A stretch of DNA of 47,996 nucleotides from a virus: positions 1 to 47,996 of IMG/VR virus record IMGVR_UViG_3300034736_000504; one strand, written 5' to 3'. Positions 27,701 through 37,603 of the stretch are shown here, piece by piece; position 1 is the first letter of the stretch, and each line of letters opens with the position of its first letter. Position numbers and translations under genes: made by a program. The notes below the pieces were generated by a model, which searched no databases, was not told where the DNA came from, and saw only the letters and a list, made by a program, of their open reading frames with translations.

Positions 27701-30700
27701 AGTGTACATTGCAGGATCTATTATAGATTTATATCTAATTTCTTCATCTGCTGGGCCTGCAATTTTTCCTTGTATCGGATCTATATAATCTAAATGATCT
27801 ATTACAACATTTTTATCTAGATCATACAACATTACCTTTTTAATTTTTTCTAAATTAGCTGGAGCAGAATATTCTCTGTGTGTTTGCCATACTGTTTCAG
27901 CATCTGGCCTTCTATAATCTAGCACTAATCCATCTTTATTATTAGTATTTTGATAATCTGGAATTGAAACATATAAATGATTATTTTTAGCAACAATATT
28001 TCTACCAAAAGTAATTGATTCAGCAATATTATCTCGGTTAGCATAAGTATGGTAATCAATAGTTTGACCAAACACTAAGCTATCATCAATTCTATCATAC
28101 ACATATACTACGCCGTTGTTTATAATTGTATTTACAAACGCTGTAAATTGATTATCGTAAACTGTACTTGCGTTGTCAAAAGTAGTTACATCATCACTTG
28201 ATGCATTGTATGCACTTACATACAATGTTCTGCCATCAAATTCTAAATTTTTGCCAAAGTCTTCGCCCTTAATAGGAGTTGCACTTCTTAAAGTCTGTAC
28301 AAGTTCAAACGTACTATTTACTTGCTTATAAACATAAACTGCTCCAACATCTGTACCAAGTGTCGAATCATCTGCGCCAGGCGCACCTACTGCTATTAAT
28401 GTTCCATCTTGACTTATACTAACCTTTGCTCCAAATTGTATGTTGGTATCATTTACCAACGGAGCATCTAATTCTTGACTCTTTTGGTAATTGTCATTTA
28501 TATTTCTATAAACAATTACTTTAGTAGTACCGTTTGTATAAGTTGCTGTGGTTATTAATACTTCTGCATTATCACTAACGTCAAACGATTCAGCAAATTT
28601 AGTTAAGTTAGTACTATTAAGTTGTAAGCTACTATCGCCGCCTGGAGTAAAGTCAATCAATACCCAATCTTCAGCTGGCACTTCAATAACTCCGTTGTTA
28701 TCTACAAACTGATTGTAAGCAAGAGGAATGTTTCTCTTAGCTTTATAAAAATCACCGTTTGCATACTGTACAATTTCGTCAACAATATAGTTTGATTCCT
28801 TAGTAAAGAATCCTTTGTAGTCATAATCTTCAGGAAGTGTACTAGTATTATTAGGAACATATCCTAAGTAATCTATGCTACGAATAGAATCATTAGTAAC
28901 TAGTTGCCACTCTGTTGCAATAAAAGTAGTACCGTCGCCTGCAATGTTAGTAAGTGCTTTATAGAAATAACCATTATAATAAACATACTCATCTAAGAAG
29001 TAAGGTCTATCTACAGTAAATGTGCCTCTATAACGCTTATCTTTTGCGATTTCCCAATTATATACAACTCCTTCATCGTCAGTGCCTTTATTTACAAAGT
29101 AAATTTTTCCTGGATTAGAAAGTGTGCCATTACCTGCGCAACCAATAAATGCTTTATATAAATTATTACGTTTAGATATTTTAATAGATGAACCTAACCG
29201 CAAGTTTTCTTGCTGTTCTGGAACTATAAATGTATCAACAATATTAAAAGTTGATACTCCGGTCTTTTCGTAAACTGTAAAATACCCGAAGTTACTTAAA
29301 TTGTTAGATATGCCATCTCTGTCAGCTTTAACATTAAATACTTGTTTATAATCAAAGTTAGTACTCGACGGAATATTGGGCTCAGTTGCTGCTCCTAATA
29401 TTTCAAAATCTTTATAGATCAAATACTCTACTGCAACTAATGTACTATTTACAGGCAAAGCTTCGATCTCAGCAGCTAGCTGGAATACACATAGTTTACC
29501 AATACCAATAGTGTCTGATCCAAGTGCATTTGCATTAATGTCACCTAATACTGTATCAGCTCGATAAATTACATTACTTTCTGTAGGGTCTCCTACCATT
29601 TCAAGTAAACGATTGTCGCCTGTTGGTTCCCACGTTCCTATTACATCCGTGACATATATTCTAGCTTTACTATTATTGAATTTCTGATAATGCACAATCT
29701 TAGCAGATGATCCTGTTTGGCTACCAGCAGTGCCGTCATCTTTCTTTAAACGCTCTCTTACAAACTGCCCAAGTCGAGGTTCAAGCGGTGCACCTACATT
29801 TTGAACTTGATCAATTTCATCTAAGTCAAAATCAATGTAGCCGTCCCATAAGCCAAATAATGTATGATTTTTATTTGTATCAGTATATGATAATCCAGTA
29901 GTAGTTAAATCAATAACTGTACTAGTTGCAAAGGATGGTAATCTAAGTATTTCTAATCCGACAATATCGCCTACAACTAATTTATCTGTAAGTGTTTTAG
30001 GAGCTCTAACAACAAACAAATCACTAGGAATAATATCTAAGTTGCCTGCTGGTCCCGGTAAGCCTTGGTATGCCAATGTTCTAATATAACTATTAATTGA
30101 ATTATCACCAATAGTAGTTTCAGTGTTATTATAATCGTATATGTTTCCGCCAGTTGCTTGAATATCAGTTTTTCCTGCAACTGCTACATTATAAACTGCA
30201 AGGGCTCTTCCTTCGTCACTGTTTATATTATTAACTGTTACTGTACTACCAATATCAAAGTACCAATATCCACCAAGTGATGCACTAGTATCAATATTTT
30301 CTACAGGTGCTTGCAATGCATATTCGCCAACAAATTCACCACTTTCTAAAAATAGTGTGCCGGAAGTTTCCCACGTTCCTGACGTTCTATCAATATAAAT
30401 TGTAGCACTGCCTAATTCTGTATCATTGTAAACATATGTAACGTATCCAAATACATCATTACTATCAACTTGATCACCGACTTGAGGAATACTTGATATT
30501 GTACTAACATATAATACAACGTCAACTTTTTTCTGTATCACTAAACCGCTTTCTAATAGACTTTCATCAACTCCCGTTACATCACCGTTAAATGGCTGCC
30601 TTTCTTGTAACAATGGACGCTGCTGTCCTATTGAATCTGTAATAACATTCCAATCAAGACTTTGATTTGCTGTTGTGTTTAAGTACCAATCAAGATATAC

Positions 30701-33700
30701 AGTGTCACCAGGTGCAGTTGCATTATATTGATCGTATCCTGCTCTTACTAGTATATGGTCAGTGTCTACATTTGTAAATGGATAATTGCCCATAAGCAAA
30801 TTAGTAAATGTTTCTTCGCCTGCATAAACAGCATTATCTTGTAGTACTTCGACTATAGAAGTAAAACTACCAAACGCTTGTTCAGAATCAGCACCATTAA
30901 TATCTACAACTACTTCCCACAAACGTTCTGCATATTCTACAACGTCTTTATTTTGATAATCAGTTGCAGGGTTATATGTTCCAAAAAATCTAGACTTAAC
31001 ATCTGACGCTTCTGGTGCGCCAATAAGTAAATACTTGCCGTCTTGACTAAATGCTTGGCTTGCACTAAACTGTTCATTTGGACTAGAAATACCAGTCACC
31101 GGATCTATTGTTTGTACAAATTGATAATTTTGACTGTTACCGCCTCGTGAATAGACTGATGTTTTTCCGTTGCCTTTTCCGGGGCTACCAATTGACATTA
31201 CACTATTACGATTGTCAACTGCAATGCTAGTACCATACAAGTTATCTTGTCCTGCATCATCACTAGGAAGTAATTGCAACAAATTATACACTTGCTTATT
31301 TTTAATTACTTTCCAGTTTTCATTATTGTTTTCAATCCATAATAAAGAATCATCTTTTAACGATGTTTGAGCAATTTTATTAGCTTCCGTTAAATTTGCA
31401 ACTTTTACAGATGCAAATTTAGTAACTAGTCCTAAGCAGGCAGCAATTAGTTCAATTTGTGTTTCTGAATTAATATACACCTTATTAATGTCAACTTTTA
31501 CAACTTCAAAAAACCCTTCTAAGGAAACTTCTGTTTGCCTTGTTGTTACGTACTGAGATGAATCGTCAGGTTCATTAGTTATTGTTACAATATCTTTAAT
31601 ACCAATAATATTACCTACTTTAATATCTGTAGGAGCAGTATTTAATATTAATTCTACTTGGTAAGCAGCAGCATTATCAACTATTTTAACTGGCAATGTT
31701 TCTACTTTAATTAAATTAGTCTCTACATGTTGATACTGCAATACATCCCAGGTTGAGCCCTTGGCTCCGACCCATATATAGTCGTTGTTATTTAAATTTT
31801 GAATATTTAAACTTAAAATAGAGTTATAAGTATCTAAAGTATATTTTATATCATTAGTGTTTACAAAGCCCGGTGAACGAGTATATTGTAAATAATCAGT
31901 TGCACTTGGAAAAGTGTTTTGTGTATAGCCTGCTGGCTTTTTAAAGACTTCAAAGTCTTTAATTCTGTAGATTAAATCTGATGCAGTACTGTCAACATTA
32001 GTAAGATTAAACGGTTGTGGATTTAATTTAAACTTGCTCTCGTCTAATCTAAATTCAATTTCGTCAAATCCTTCCGAGCCGCCGTACTGCCCTTGCTTAA
32101 TAGCCCATTCTTCGTAAAAATCAAGACTCTCTACTTCGTTAGCACTTAATACATCAAATAACTTATCAAGGCTATTACGAGTTCCTTTTTCTTGTATCAT
32201 TCCTTGATAAAACTTATACTGACTAACTTCATCATTAATAATATTTTCAAGGTAATCTCTTTTCTGATACCCTATTAAATGCTGTGCTGTTTTTTGCTGA
32301 TTAATATCAAAGTTATCAGTATCTAAATCATAAAAATCTGAAAATTGATTAACTTTGTATTCAAAGTTTGTTACTAAATTACTTTCTGGAGCAGCATCTA
32401 ATTGTGTCCAGGTGGAATTACTAAAAGTTTCAGCGCCAGCAATATTCGTATTAGCAGAGTAATAAAATTCTTTGTACTTAACAACATCACCAACTGAATA
32501 ATCTTTCCAAGATTCCCAAGACTTAGTAGTTATTTCCGAATATAAGAATCCTGGAATATTCAAACTACCGTCCCATTCAGTAGTCCTGTAACCGAATGTT
32601 TTAATACGTTCCTGTCTATAGCCGGTTGTAGGCTGGTAGATAACATCGCCAAAGATTGACGTATTATCAATTAGTACAACATGCTCTTTTTGTACAACAG
32701 GAATTTTTATTGCATAAATGCCATCTGAAGTGTTTTCATTAGCTGATAATTTAAAGATATTCTTTTCGTATCTACTTATTTTAATATATTCATTATTAAG
32801 AGACCGACCATCTGATTTTATTAATCCGTTAGTATTAATGCCAGCATAAATGTCATCCACTACAGCATACTCTGTCTCAACATATAATTGATCAGCAGCT
32901 GGACTTAATGATATAATTGCGCCTGCAGACCAATTTTGCGCTGTCCAAAACATAAATTCTCTTGATGAATTCTTCCAATCGGAAATAAGTTTATCATTAC
33001 CGTCATAATATTCAAATTTGAGGCCTTGACTAATTAACCAATTTTCGTAGCCTAGTAAAAAGTCAACAACTTCCTGTACTGTTTTTATTATCGATCCGTA
33101 TGGCAATGTAAGCACAGTACTAGAGTTGAATTTTCGCTTAAAGGAAGCGTCTATGCCGCCCGTTACGGGCAAGGATGGCAACTTTGCTAGTGTACTAGCA
33201 TCAAACGTAGTAGTGCTTGTAAACGTTGCTGTAGCCCGGTAATACGACTGATTATGCTGCACTATTGAATCTTTAGCATAAGTTTTGTTTTCGGCCCAAG
33301 TAGCAAACGGCTCTGATATACCGGCAATATTAACATTTGTATCTTTTGCGGAATTAATTGCTTTATGATATTTAAATGCAGGTGATTCTTTGTCATATCC
33401 CCTAATTATAAATCCAGCAGGTTGCAATTCAATAATTACGCCACTATAATTAATAACTCTAATAGGTGAACTAGTATTTAAAATTATTTGATAATTTTCT
33501 TCTGGTACAAATACATTATTGTTATTTAAAGGAGTTCTACTATCAAGGATTAATTTAAATTTACTCTTGTCAGTAAACCCGCCCAATTTAAACGCTAGCA
33601 TATTTTTTATAGATCTTAAATTTGTTTTATACTTAGTGTAGGCACTAGACAGATTTGATGCCATGTAATCTGCAACATAGTTAACTACGCCAGATGTTAA

Positions 33701-36700
33701 TACCTTTGATACATCATTATATGTATTAGGAAATACAAGGTCGGATAGTTTCAAGTGTGTCATAGTTGGCTTGTAAACTATTTGATCTATACTATTCTTA
33801 ATCTGTCTAGAACGGTCATAGCCAGTAGCTAATAACGAAGCTGGAGAATTAATTGCCCAACTTGTTATTAATGCAAAAGGATATTCAGAACTACTTAACC
33901 AAGCACTTTCTACAGGAGCACTATCTCCAAATATAAAACCTTCAGTTAAATTTGAATTTTCGAAGCGTTTAGGAATATTACAATCTGACGGACCTAATAA
34001 ATTACCTGATGCGTCAACAGGAATAAATGTAGTTAGGCCCGGGCGTAAATATCTTTTATCAATTTTAAAGCCCTTGTTAGGTTCTCTTATAATACCTGCT
34101 TCTAAGTCTTCCCACATTACTAAATTATTTCTTGTATACGGAGCTGGGCCGTATTGTGCTTCCCACCACGATGGCTTAATTGTAAAACCAATCATCTCCC
34201 AAGGATGCGTATTTGGACGCTCTGTATCAAAATAGTAATTAAAGATGCCGCGCCACCAACCTGGTAACGTATCACCGTTTTTATCTTTTAATGAAGAATA
34301 ATTAAACGTAAAATTATTGTCTTTTTCATAAAACCTATTTTCAGTATAATCTTCGTCAACTAACGACAGCCATTGAATAAAGTCTGCTGTCATAGGAGTA
34401 AATACTTCTGTTCTAGTAAATGCAGTAGTTCTATTTAATCCAGGTAAGTATGAATGAACACTGTGTATTGATGAATCGTATGCTGTTTTAATATTATTAA
34501 AGATTCTTTTTTCTAATTCTAATATTAAGTTATCTCTATAGTCACCAAATGCCTTTATTAAACTACCGTCATGGCCTTTAATCATACTAACCGGAGTTTT
34601 ATATGAGTCATCTTCATACAATACTGGTTCCCATGCAGGGTACAATCCTAGTTTACTTGGTGTTGCAGGAATATAAGAACCGTTTGTTGTGTCGTACTCA
34701 TTAATTTCTAGTATGTCGCCAAAGCTTTTTGCTATAGTAACTTTTAAGAATCCTTCGCTGTTAAACGTATAATCCTTTCCGTGCGTTAGTTGTATATCAT
34801 TAATATACACTGTTACAGCACTATAACTTAAATCAGTTAATGTAAACGGAGTTGTTAGTGCAAAAAATTGTGAATCAATATCTTCAATTGTTATTTTAGT
34901 AGTAATTGGCGCACTAAATGCTAACATATCACTAAAGTAAAACGGCATAGCATTTGTTTTATCTTTTGTAATTTCTGTTAGGATAGCGTCAACGTGCTGC
35001 TTAACTGAACCCTCAAAGCCAAGCGACTCAGCAGTTTGCATAAACGTTCTTTTAAATTTTCCGTATTCTTTTTTAGCAAATCTTAATGATTTTATTAAAT
35101 TAGATTCTTCGTCAATTAAACTATACATTGCTAAGTTTAATGGTGAACTGTGCTTAATAAACTTTTTACCATACTGACTTGCGTTAGCAATATCTCTTAA
35201 ATTAGAATTTCCTGGAAAAGTTCCTGTAAAATCTGTTAAGTTTTCTGTTATGCTTGATATATGATCTGAAACTTCTCCTAATGTAAATGTTGATACATCA
35301 TCATTAAGTGGATTCTTTTCTAAGTTATTTGCAATTTCGTAATAACCATTATTATTTTTTGCAGTTGCAGATGAACACTTTAGAATAATCGAAGCGTCTT
35401 TTGCTAAAGTAGTTAAAAATCTTACAGTTTTAAACTTATCTGCACTATTAAATAATTCGTAATCTGTGCCTTCATATTGTATAGCATTGTTAATGTACAC
35501 TGATACTTTTAAATCTTGTAAATATGCACTTTGATCGAAGCAATTAATCGGATATGTTGTTCTAGTATTATCATTAATATATTGTATAATAACTTGCTGT
35601 TCACTCTGGCAGAAGGCTTTAACGTATGTGCCCACAACTTCGTATTCATTTAAATTATTATACTGTCTTAAAAAACCGTTGTTAACGTCTATCGGAGTAA
35701 TAACGTCATTTATTTGATATTGAAATTTGTCAGTATTAAAGCTAAAGTCAAAAACAATATCTCCCACATTTGATATACTTCTATAACTTAATGGAAAGCC
35801 TAGAGCAGTATCAGCAGTTCCTGTTCCTACTTTATAGTTAAATAATTTAGTTCCTCTAAAGGACGAAGCATTATAAGTTGTAGTATTTGAATAACTAATA
35901 TCATTAGAATCAAATACATCAAAAATAGGAGCTTGGTTAACACTAGTTTTCTCTTGTGCTAGATTCCACGTGATACCGTCAAAGTACCAAATTTTGCCAC
36001 CATATTGTGTACCCCTTACAACTAATGCATTTTCGCCTGCAACCGGAAGACTGTCAGTAGTTGCTACTAAACTAATTTGGCCGCCTGCGCCGCTGCCAGT
36101 AAATTGTATAAACTTTACTTGGAAAATCCTACCGTTAACTAAAGGGTCAGTATCATTTAAAAAGAGAATACGCATGCCTTCGGTTAACTGCACACTATCA
36201 ACATTATATCCTAAACTGCCTTCAATTGTGCTAAATGCATCAGTAGTAAAATCATCAACTAAGTCAATTACTTGTTTATTTTTAGTTCCAAAATTGTAAA
36301 GTTTTAATCCTTTATCAAATTCGATAATAGGACGATTTGCACGTTGGGTTTGGTCAATTAGAATTTGATTATTATTAATACTAGCTGCTGAGTCAATGAC
36401 ACCTTTATGGAACCAACGATTATATCTTGACCAAAAGTTACCATCTTGGCTTGCTCTATTAATAGTAATATAATCTTTATCTCTAGGATAACCAATTGCT
36501 AAACTAAATGGCAAATTATCAAATCCTGTGTCTTCACTATCAAACGGTATTTCTTGATCGATGCCAACTGGAAAAGATACTTCAACGTCTAAGTCAGATA
36601 TTAATTGAATTTTGTTTCCTACGCCTTCTACATACCATTCAGTATTAGCATAGTTGCTAGGTATTACTTCGCCTTCAAATCTAATTTTAAGACCGTTTGT

Positions 36701-37603
36701 TAAACTCCATCCGTCTTTAGTAGTATAATATTTTTTACCTATAATTTCACTTGCTACATCAATAAATGTTGCTTCTGACTGATTAGCAACTTTTATAATG
36801 CCGCCCATATTAATGTCATTATCGGCTACATAAAAGATTTCATCTGGAGTGTCAGGTCCAAGAATAAGTTCAATTACTCCTGATTCAACTGCTTGCTGAG
36901 ACACTTCGTCTTTTAGTAAAAATTGATTATCTAAACTTCTTACAGTTCTAAACGTTAATGGAGCGCCTGTTGTTGAGATTTCAAAACGGTAAGTTACACC
37001 TCTGTAAAGTTTAATTATTGGATTGTTTGTTAGGCCGTCTGGAGTAAAGATATATGAATAATCGCCTAAAGCTTCTGCTAATTCAACTTGATATGTACTA
37101 GTAATTTCTTTAGCATCACCTGGAACAACTACAGTTTGGGGACCATTAGGTAACCAATAATATTCTCTAAAGTTACTAAACTTGTCCCAATTAATATGTG
37201 GATTCCAAGCATAATACTCTTCTGTTGTGTTTCTTCCGTGATTATTACTAATGCCATTAAAGTTAGAAATTTGATTAATAAAATCTCTATAATCACTATA
37301 ATAATCAACATTTCCAAGGGCGTCTTTAATTACACTAGCTACTTCTAGTTGATAATTTTCTCTATCAGCAGACACTTCTTCTAGATAGTTGTCATCAGCT
37401 AAAAATGACTTTGCTATTTTTTTACCTACATATGAATTAACCTTTTCTGCAACACCTGGCTGCAAAAGTTGATCAAGAGTAGATTGTAAGAATTTTTTAT
37501 TTTTTTCTGTTCGAAAATACTTAGGTAAATGTCTTGCGCTACTTCTTTTTTGATCACTGCCGTCCGGCATAGGGAATTCATTTTGTGTATTGTCGTTAGC
37601 CAT
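21716..37603 (-). CDS. Giant tail/baseplate structural protein, 5295 residues, gp7 position
   Basis: A single uninterrupted frame fills a third of the window. Approximate map by residue: N-terminal helical region (1-130), likely the baseplate anchor; carbohydrate-binding-module-like segments of the W-x-x-Y-x-x-GDxVxY-x-x-x-Y type near 1436, 1696, 2206, 2859 and 2931; integrin-type FG-GAP units near 2124, 2184, 2803, 3057, 3116 and 3200 (for example FGAKVSISQDGTLIAVGAPG); GxGY modules near 3630, 3988 and 4730; DGST-x-x-F-x-L type beta repeats near 4090-4560; an IPT/TIG-like unit near 5073. It begins in a TAATG overlap with gp6, the position of gp7 in T4. Its size far exceeds the 1032 residues of T4 gp7, and I see no clear similarity to it. 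A baseplate-borne, surface-binding role is inferred. Confidence 0.8.
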   Translation of the reverse strand: MANDNTQNEFPMPDGSDQKRSSARHLPKYFRTEKNKKFLQSTLDQLLQPGVAEKVNSYVGKKIAKSFLADDNYLEEVSADRENYQLEVASVIKDALGNVDYYSDYRDFINQISNFNGISNNHGRNTTEEYYAWNPHINWDKFSNFREYYWLPNGPQTVVVPGDAKEITSTYQVELAEALGDYSYIFTPDGLTNNPIIKLYRGVTYRFEISTTGAPLTFRTVRSLDNQFLLKDEVSQQAVESGVIELILGPDTPDEIFYVADNDINMGGIIKVANQSEATFIDVASEIIGKKYYTTKDGWSLTNGLKIRFEGEVIPSNYANTEWYVEGVGNKIQLISDLDVEVSFPVGIDQEIPFDSEDTGFDNLPFSLAIGYPRDKDYITINRASQDGNFWSRYNRWFHKGVIDSAASINNNQILIDQTQRANRPIIEFDKGLKLYNFGTKNKQVIDLVDDFTTDAFSTIEGSLGYNVDSVQLTEGMRILFLNDTDPLVNGRIFQVKFIQFTGSGAGGQISLVATTDSLPVAGENALVVRGTQYGGKIWYFDGITWNLAQEKTSVNQAPIFDVFDSNDISYSNTTTYNASSFRGTKLFNYKVGTGTADTALGFPLSYRSISNVGDIVFDFSFNTDKFQYQINDVITPIDVNNGFLRQYNNLNEYEVVGTYVKAFCQSEQQVIIQYINDNTRTTYPINCFDQSAYLQDLKVSVYINNAIQYEGTDYELFNSADKFKTVRFLTTLAKDASIILKCSSATAKNNNGYYEIANNLEKNPLNDDVSTFTLGEVSDHISSITENLTDFTGTFPGNSNLRDIANASQYGKKFIKHSSPLNLAMYSLIDEESNLIKSLRFAKKEYGKFKRTFMQTAESLGFEGSVKQHVDAILTEITKDKTNAMPFYFSDMLAFSAPITTKITIEDIDSQFFALTTPFTLTDLSYSAVTVYINDIQLTHGKDYTFNSEGFLKVTIAKSFGDILEINEYDTTNGSYIPATPSKLGLYPAWEPVLYEDDSYKTPVSMIKGHDGSLIKAFGDYRDNLILELEKRIFNNIKTAYDSSIHSVHSYLPGLNRTTAFTRTEVFTPMTADFIQWLSLVDEDYTENRFYEKDNNFTFNYSSLKDKNGDTLPGWWRGIFNYYFDTERPNTHPWEMIGFTIKPSWWEAQYGPAPYTRNNLVMWEDLEAGIIREPNKGFKIDKRYLRPGLTTFIPVDASGNLLGPSDCNIPKRFENSNLTEGFIFGDSAPVESAWLSSSEYPFALITSWAINSPASLLATGYDRSRQIKNSIDQIVYKPTMTHLKLSDLVFPNTYNDVSKVLTSGVVNYVADYMASNLSSAYTKYKTNLRSIKNMLAFKLGGFTDKSKFKLILDSRTPLNNNNVFVPEENYQIILNTSSPIRVINYSGVIIELQPAGFIIRGYDKESPAFKYHKAINSAKDTNVNIAGISEPFATWAENKTYAKDSIVQHNQSYYRATATFTSTTTFDASTLAKLPSLPVTGGIDASFKRKFNSSTVLTLPYGSIIKTVQEVVDFLLGYENWLISQGLKFEYYDGNDKLISDWKNSSREFMFWTAQNWSAGAIISLSPAADQLYVETEYAVVDDIYAGINTNGLIKSDGRSLNNEYIKISRYEKNIFKLSANENTSDGIYAIKIPVVQKEHVVLIDNTSIFGDVIYQPTTGYRQERIKTFGYRTTEWDGSLNIPGFLYSEITTKSWESWKDYSVGDVVKYKEFYYSANTNIAGAETFSNSTWTQLDAAPESNLVTNFEYKVNQFSDFYDLDTDNFDINQQKTAQHLIGYQKRDYLENIINDEVSQYKFYQGMIQEKGTRNSLDKLFDVLSANEVESLDFYEEWAIKQGQYGGSEGFDEIEFRLDESKFKLNPQPFNLTNVDSTASDLIYRIKDFEVFKKPAGYTQNTFPSATDYLQYTRSPGFVNTNDIKYTLDTYNSILSLNIQNLNNNDYIWVGAKGSTWDVLQYQHVETNLIKVETLPVKIVDNAAAYQVELILNTAPTDIKVGNIIGIKDIVTITNEPDDSSQYVTTRQTEVSLEGFFEVVKVDINKVYINSETQIELIAACLGLVTKFASVKVANLTEANKIAQTSLKDDSLLWIENNNENWKVIKNKQVYNLLQLLPSDDAGQDNLYGTSIAVDNRNSVMSIGSPGKGNGKTSVYSRGGNSQNYQFVQTIDPVTGISSPNEQFSASQAFSQDGKYLLIGAPEASDVKSRFFGTYNPATDYQNKDVVEYAERLWEVVVDINGADSEQAFGSFTSIVEVLQDNAVYAGEETFTNLLMGNYPFTNVDTDHILVRAGYDQYNATAPGDTVYLDWYLNTTANQSLDWNVITDSIGQQRPLLQERQPFNGDVTGVDESLLESGLVIQKKVDVVLYVSTISSIPQVGDQVDSNDVFGYVTYVYNDTELGSATIYIDRTSGTWETSGTLFLESGEFVGEYALQAPVENIDTSASLGGYWYFDIGSTVTVNNINSDEGRALAVYNVAVAGKTDIQATGGNIYDYNNTETTIGDNSINSYIRTLAYQGLPGPAGNLDIIPSDLFVVRAPKTLTDKLVVGDIVGLEILRLPSFATSTVIDLTTTGLSYTDTNKNHTLFGLWDGYIDFDLDEIDQVQNVGAPLEPRLGQFVRERLKKDDGTAGSQTGSSAKIVHYQKFNNSKARIYVTDVIGTWEPTGDNRLLEMVGDPTESNVIYRADTVLGDINANALGSDTIGIGKLCVFQLAAEIEALPVNSTLVAVEYLIYKDFEILGAATEPNIPSSTNFDYKQVFNVKADRDGISNNLSNFGYFTVYEKTGVSTFNIVDTFIVPEQQENLRLGSSIKISKRNNLYKAFIGCAGNGTLSNPGKIYFVNKGTDDEGVVYNWEIAKDKRYRGTFTVDRPYFLDEYVYYNGYFYKALTNIAGDGTTFIATEWQLVTNDSIRSIDYLGYVPNNTSTLPEDYDYKGFFTKESNYIVDEIVQYANGDFYKAKRNIPLAYNQFVDNNGVIEVPAEDWVLIDFTPGGDSSLQLNSTNLTKFAESFDVSDNAEVLITTATYTNGTTKVIVYRNINDNYQKSQELDAPLVNDTNIQFGAKVSISQDGTLIAVGAPGADDSTLGTDVGAVYVYKQVNSTFELVQTLRSATPIKGEDFGKNLEFDGRTLYVSAYNASSDDVTTFDNASTVYDNQFTAFVNTIINNGVVYVYDRIDDSLVFGQTIDYHTYANRDNIAESITFGRNIVAKNNHLYVSIPDYQNTNNKDGLVLDYRRPDAETVWQTHREYSAPANLEKIKKVMLYDLDKNVVIDHLDYIDPIQGKIAGPADEEIRYKSIIDPAMYTTGIASLNINESASWGQRQIGQVWWDLSNAKFLNVYQGNTIYKTNNFNKLYPGASIDVYEWVESKHTPSAWDKKSQTADGKSAGITGTSKYGAEVFSQRKEYDNISQKFTNYYYFWVKNKTSVPDMPGRSISIETVTKLIEDPAGQNYKFVAIFDSSSFALFNCNSLIQDTNTILNVQYWTHSDKYSNTHNRYQILTEGLSTPYTDIVQKMFDSLIGYDVQTRPVPDPNLSVKDRYGILNKPRQSWFVNKSEALKQVIERVNLIFKDNLITDERNFNALTKFEEAPTLVSQKYDVAVDALIDLQFVGFTNTETAKLSPIIEDGKILRVDIINAGKGYKTAPTYKIDGQGSDAVFELVINATGQVTAVNILNAGINYGSDTSIKVREYTVLVNADESIAGKWALYERVSNAWLRIATQSYNVNAYWDYCDWYATNYNEFTEVNYVVDFSYALQELDDRFGDIVKILNIGGEGWLLLEKIDNQITTDYTVNYKTVGKQNGTIQFKDILYSFDNSSVGFDNQTFDTQFFDLQPVEEIRRILTALKDDIFTGDLQTKFNDIFFVCLRYVFTEQGYVDWAFKTSFIRAQHNVGALSQRTTFKNDNLSSYEDYIEEVKPYKSTIREYVSNYGQIEPVSNIVTDFDSPPRYNTDNRMITTNDVKVVNGVLFGTGLTDAIDQNWINNLSYEITEVVISNPGSGYVSTPEIEIEGNAKVVVSLGPNGTISHAVVITPGSGYFSIPTITVNGTLREYGTPATLAAVIGNSPVRSMHTVVKFDRISGAFFITELNETSTFAATGSQLVFDLAWPMDMRTNTIEVLVDGELILNSNYTYDNYNNVKDGYDKFYGRIEFIDPPANESVITVNYKKSIKWLDAQDRINLFYNPTSGQIGNDISQLMEGVDYGGVEVKSFNFGGNAGWDSDNWYEGVWDVFDETYEDETFTTDGSTLVFNLAKPLENGVKYNVYLNNVRIDDESYDGTSTVIDNAYAIMAPITGDGTTDTFTIENENGYRAVIDQLSASGEDNPPLESLTIRKASSDGSLQIAEDNYDTAVTGGDLAYTTATGIAAEEIVIDGDGFVTATTSSGPEEVVPGQLMDTLDITVFERPSSGSWTDLQVNNYLGDGTTNTFNLLTTPYSDNNVIVKVNYTIVDTAAYVINYTTNEVTLYNTPAAGDNISVVAFGLGGTNLLDYGELTTDGSTQLYITPVPYEAGHRAYVTVNGKDLPFELVNDDNFVSIKFAETPSASRLIQFGIFDNEIDTFSQVTIDELIPDGSTTSYELSKAPFTQQPTSYYTIVTVNNDRVLNAGYSEVFTVVTNVLEYKMKVWQIPVGSREGRELKVFLNDRELEFLQEWTYEGAGSFNPNITPDAQAGSTIILNSGVAAAGDELKVFVITSGEYRFGYYDSANDFVDTSGARVPANLTANVTDGIITSINVLSGGRGYNADSGIAASSEVGVGATFELVVDDIGRIVSVTVLTGGSDYDNNTIINVEIVPLPARIYFDEVFSPSDKIKVYQYSNHDGLGIQREKYDVVERTQMTVDSAGYHDYRALKNGILQLRKEAVSVDYVWLSVNGKFLTPTADYILLENKKTVNFITPLNDYDVIDVLHFANPPISNRFGWRQFKDMLNKTTYLRLSSQDEHYLASPLNWYDRSIIVTEGYDRLPTPDVTSKTPGVIFINGERIEYLRRDGNTLKQLRRGTSGTGVKDVYPAGTQFYNQSIDSVLPYKDTEERVTAVAGKYTDMTVLYPTNDADITVTSITYDFNNNTVFPVRVANVYEQIATITGTGFRSGVQVIMQDETGAARTLEKVSSTATEIQFHTESMPVGAYDVVIYNPREEVPTIRVETSLVVTKLLPYVQILLPFEPEAFTDVVTNPAETGDWYQAPFNEGGIPDAYRQALNIEVFANGKRLNNASSKVYDVSLGQFSPDGDTDKQAEFAVNINEGAYVRLSSPPQPETTLVIVRKLGIDWREIETTSPLTFKPLGNSNTDVANFLRGKTINLPR

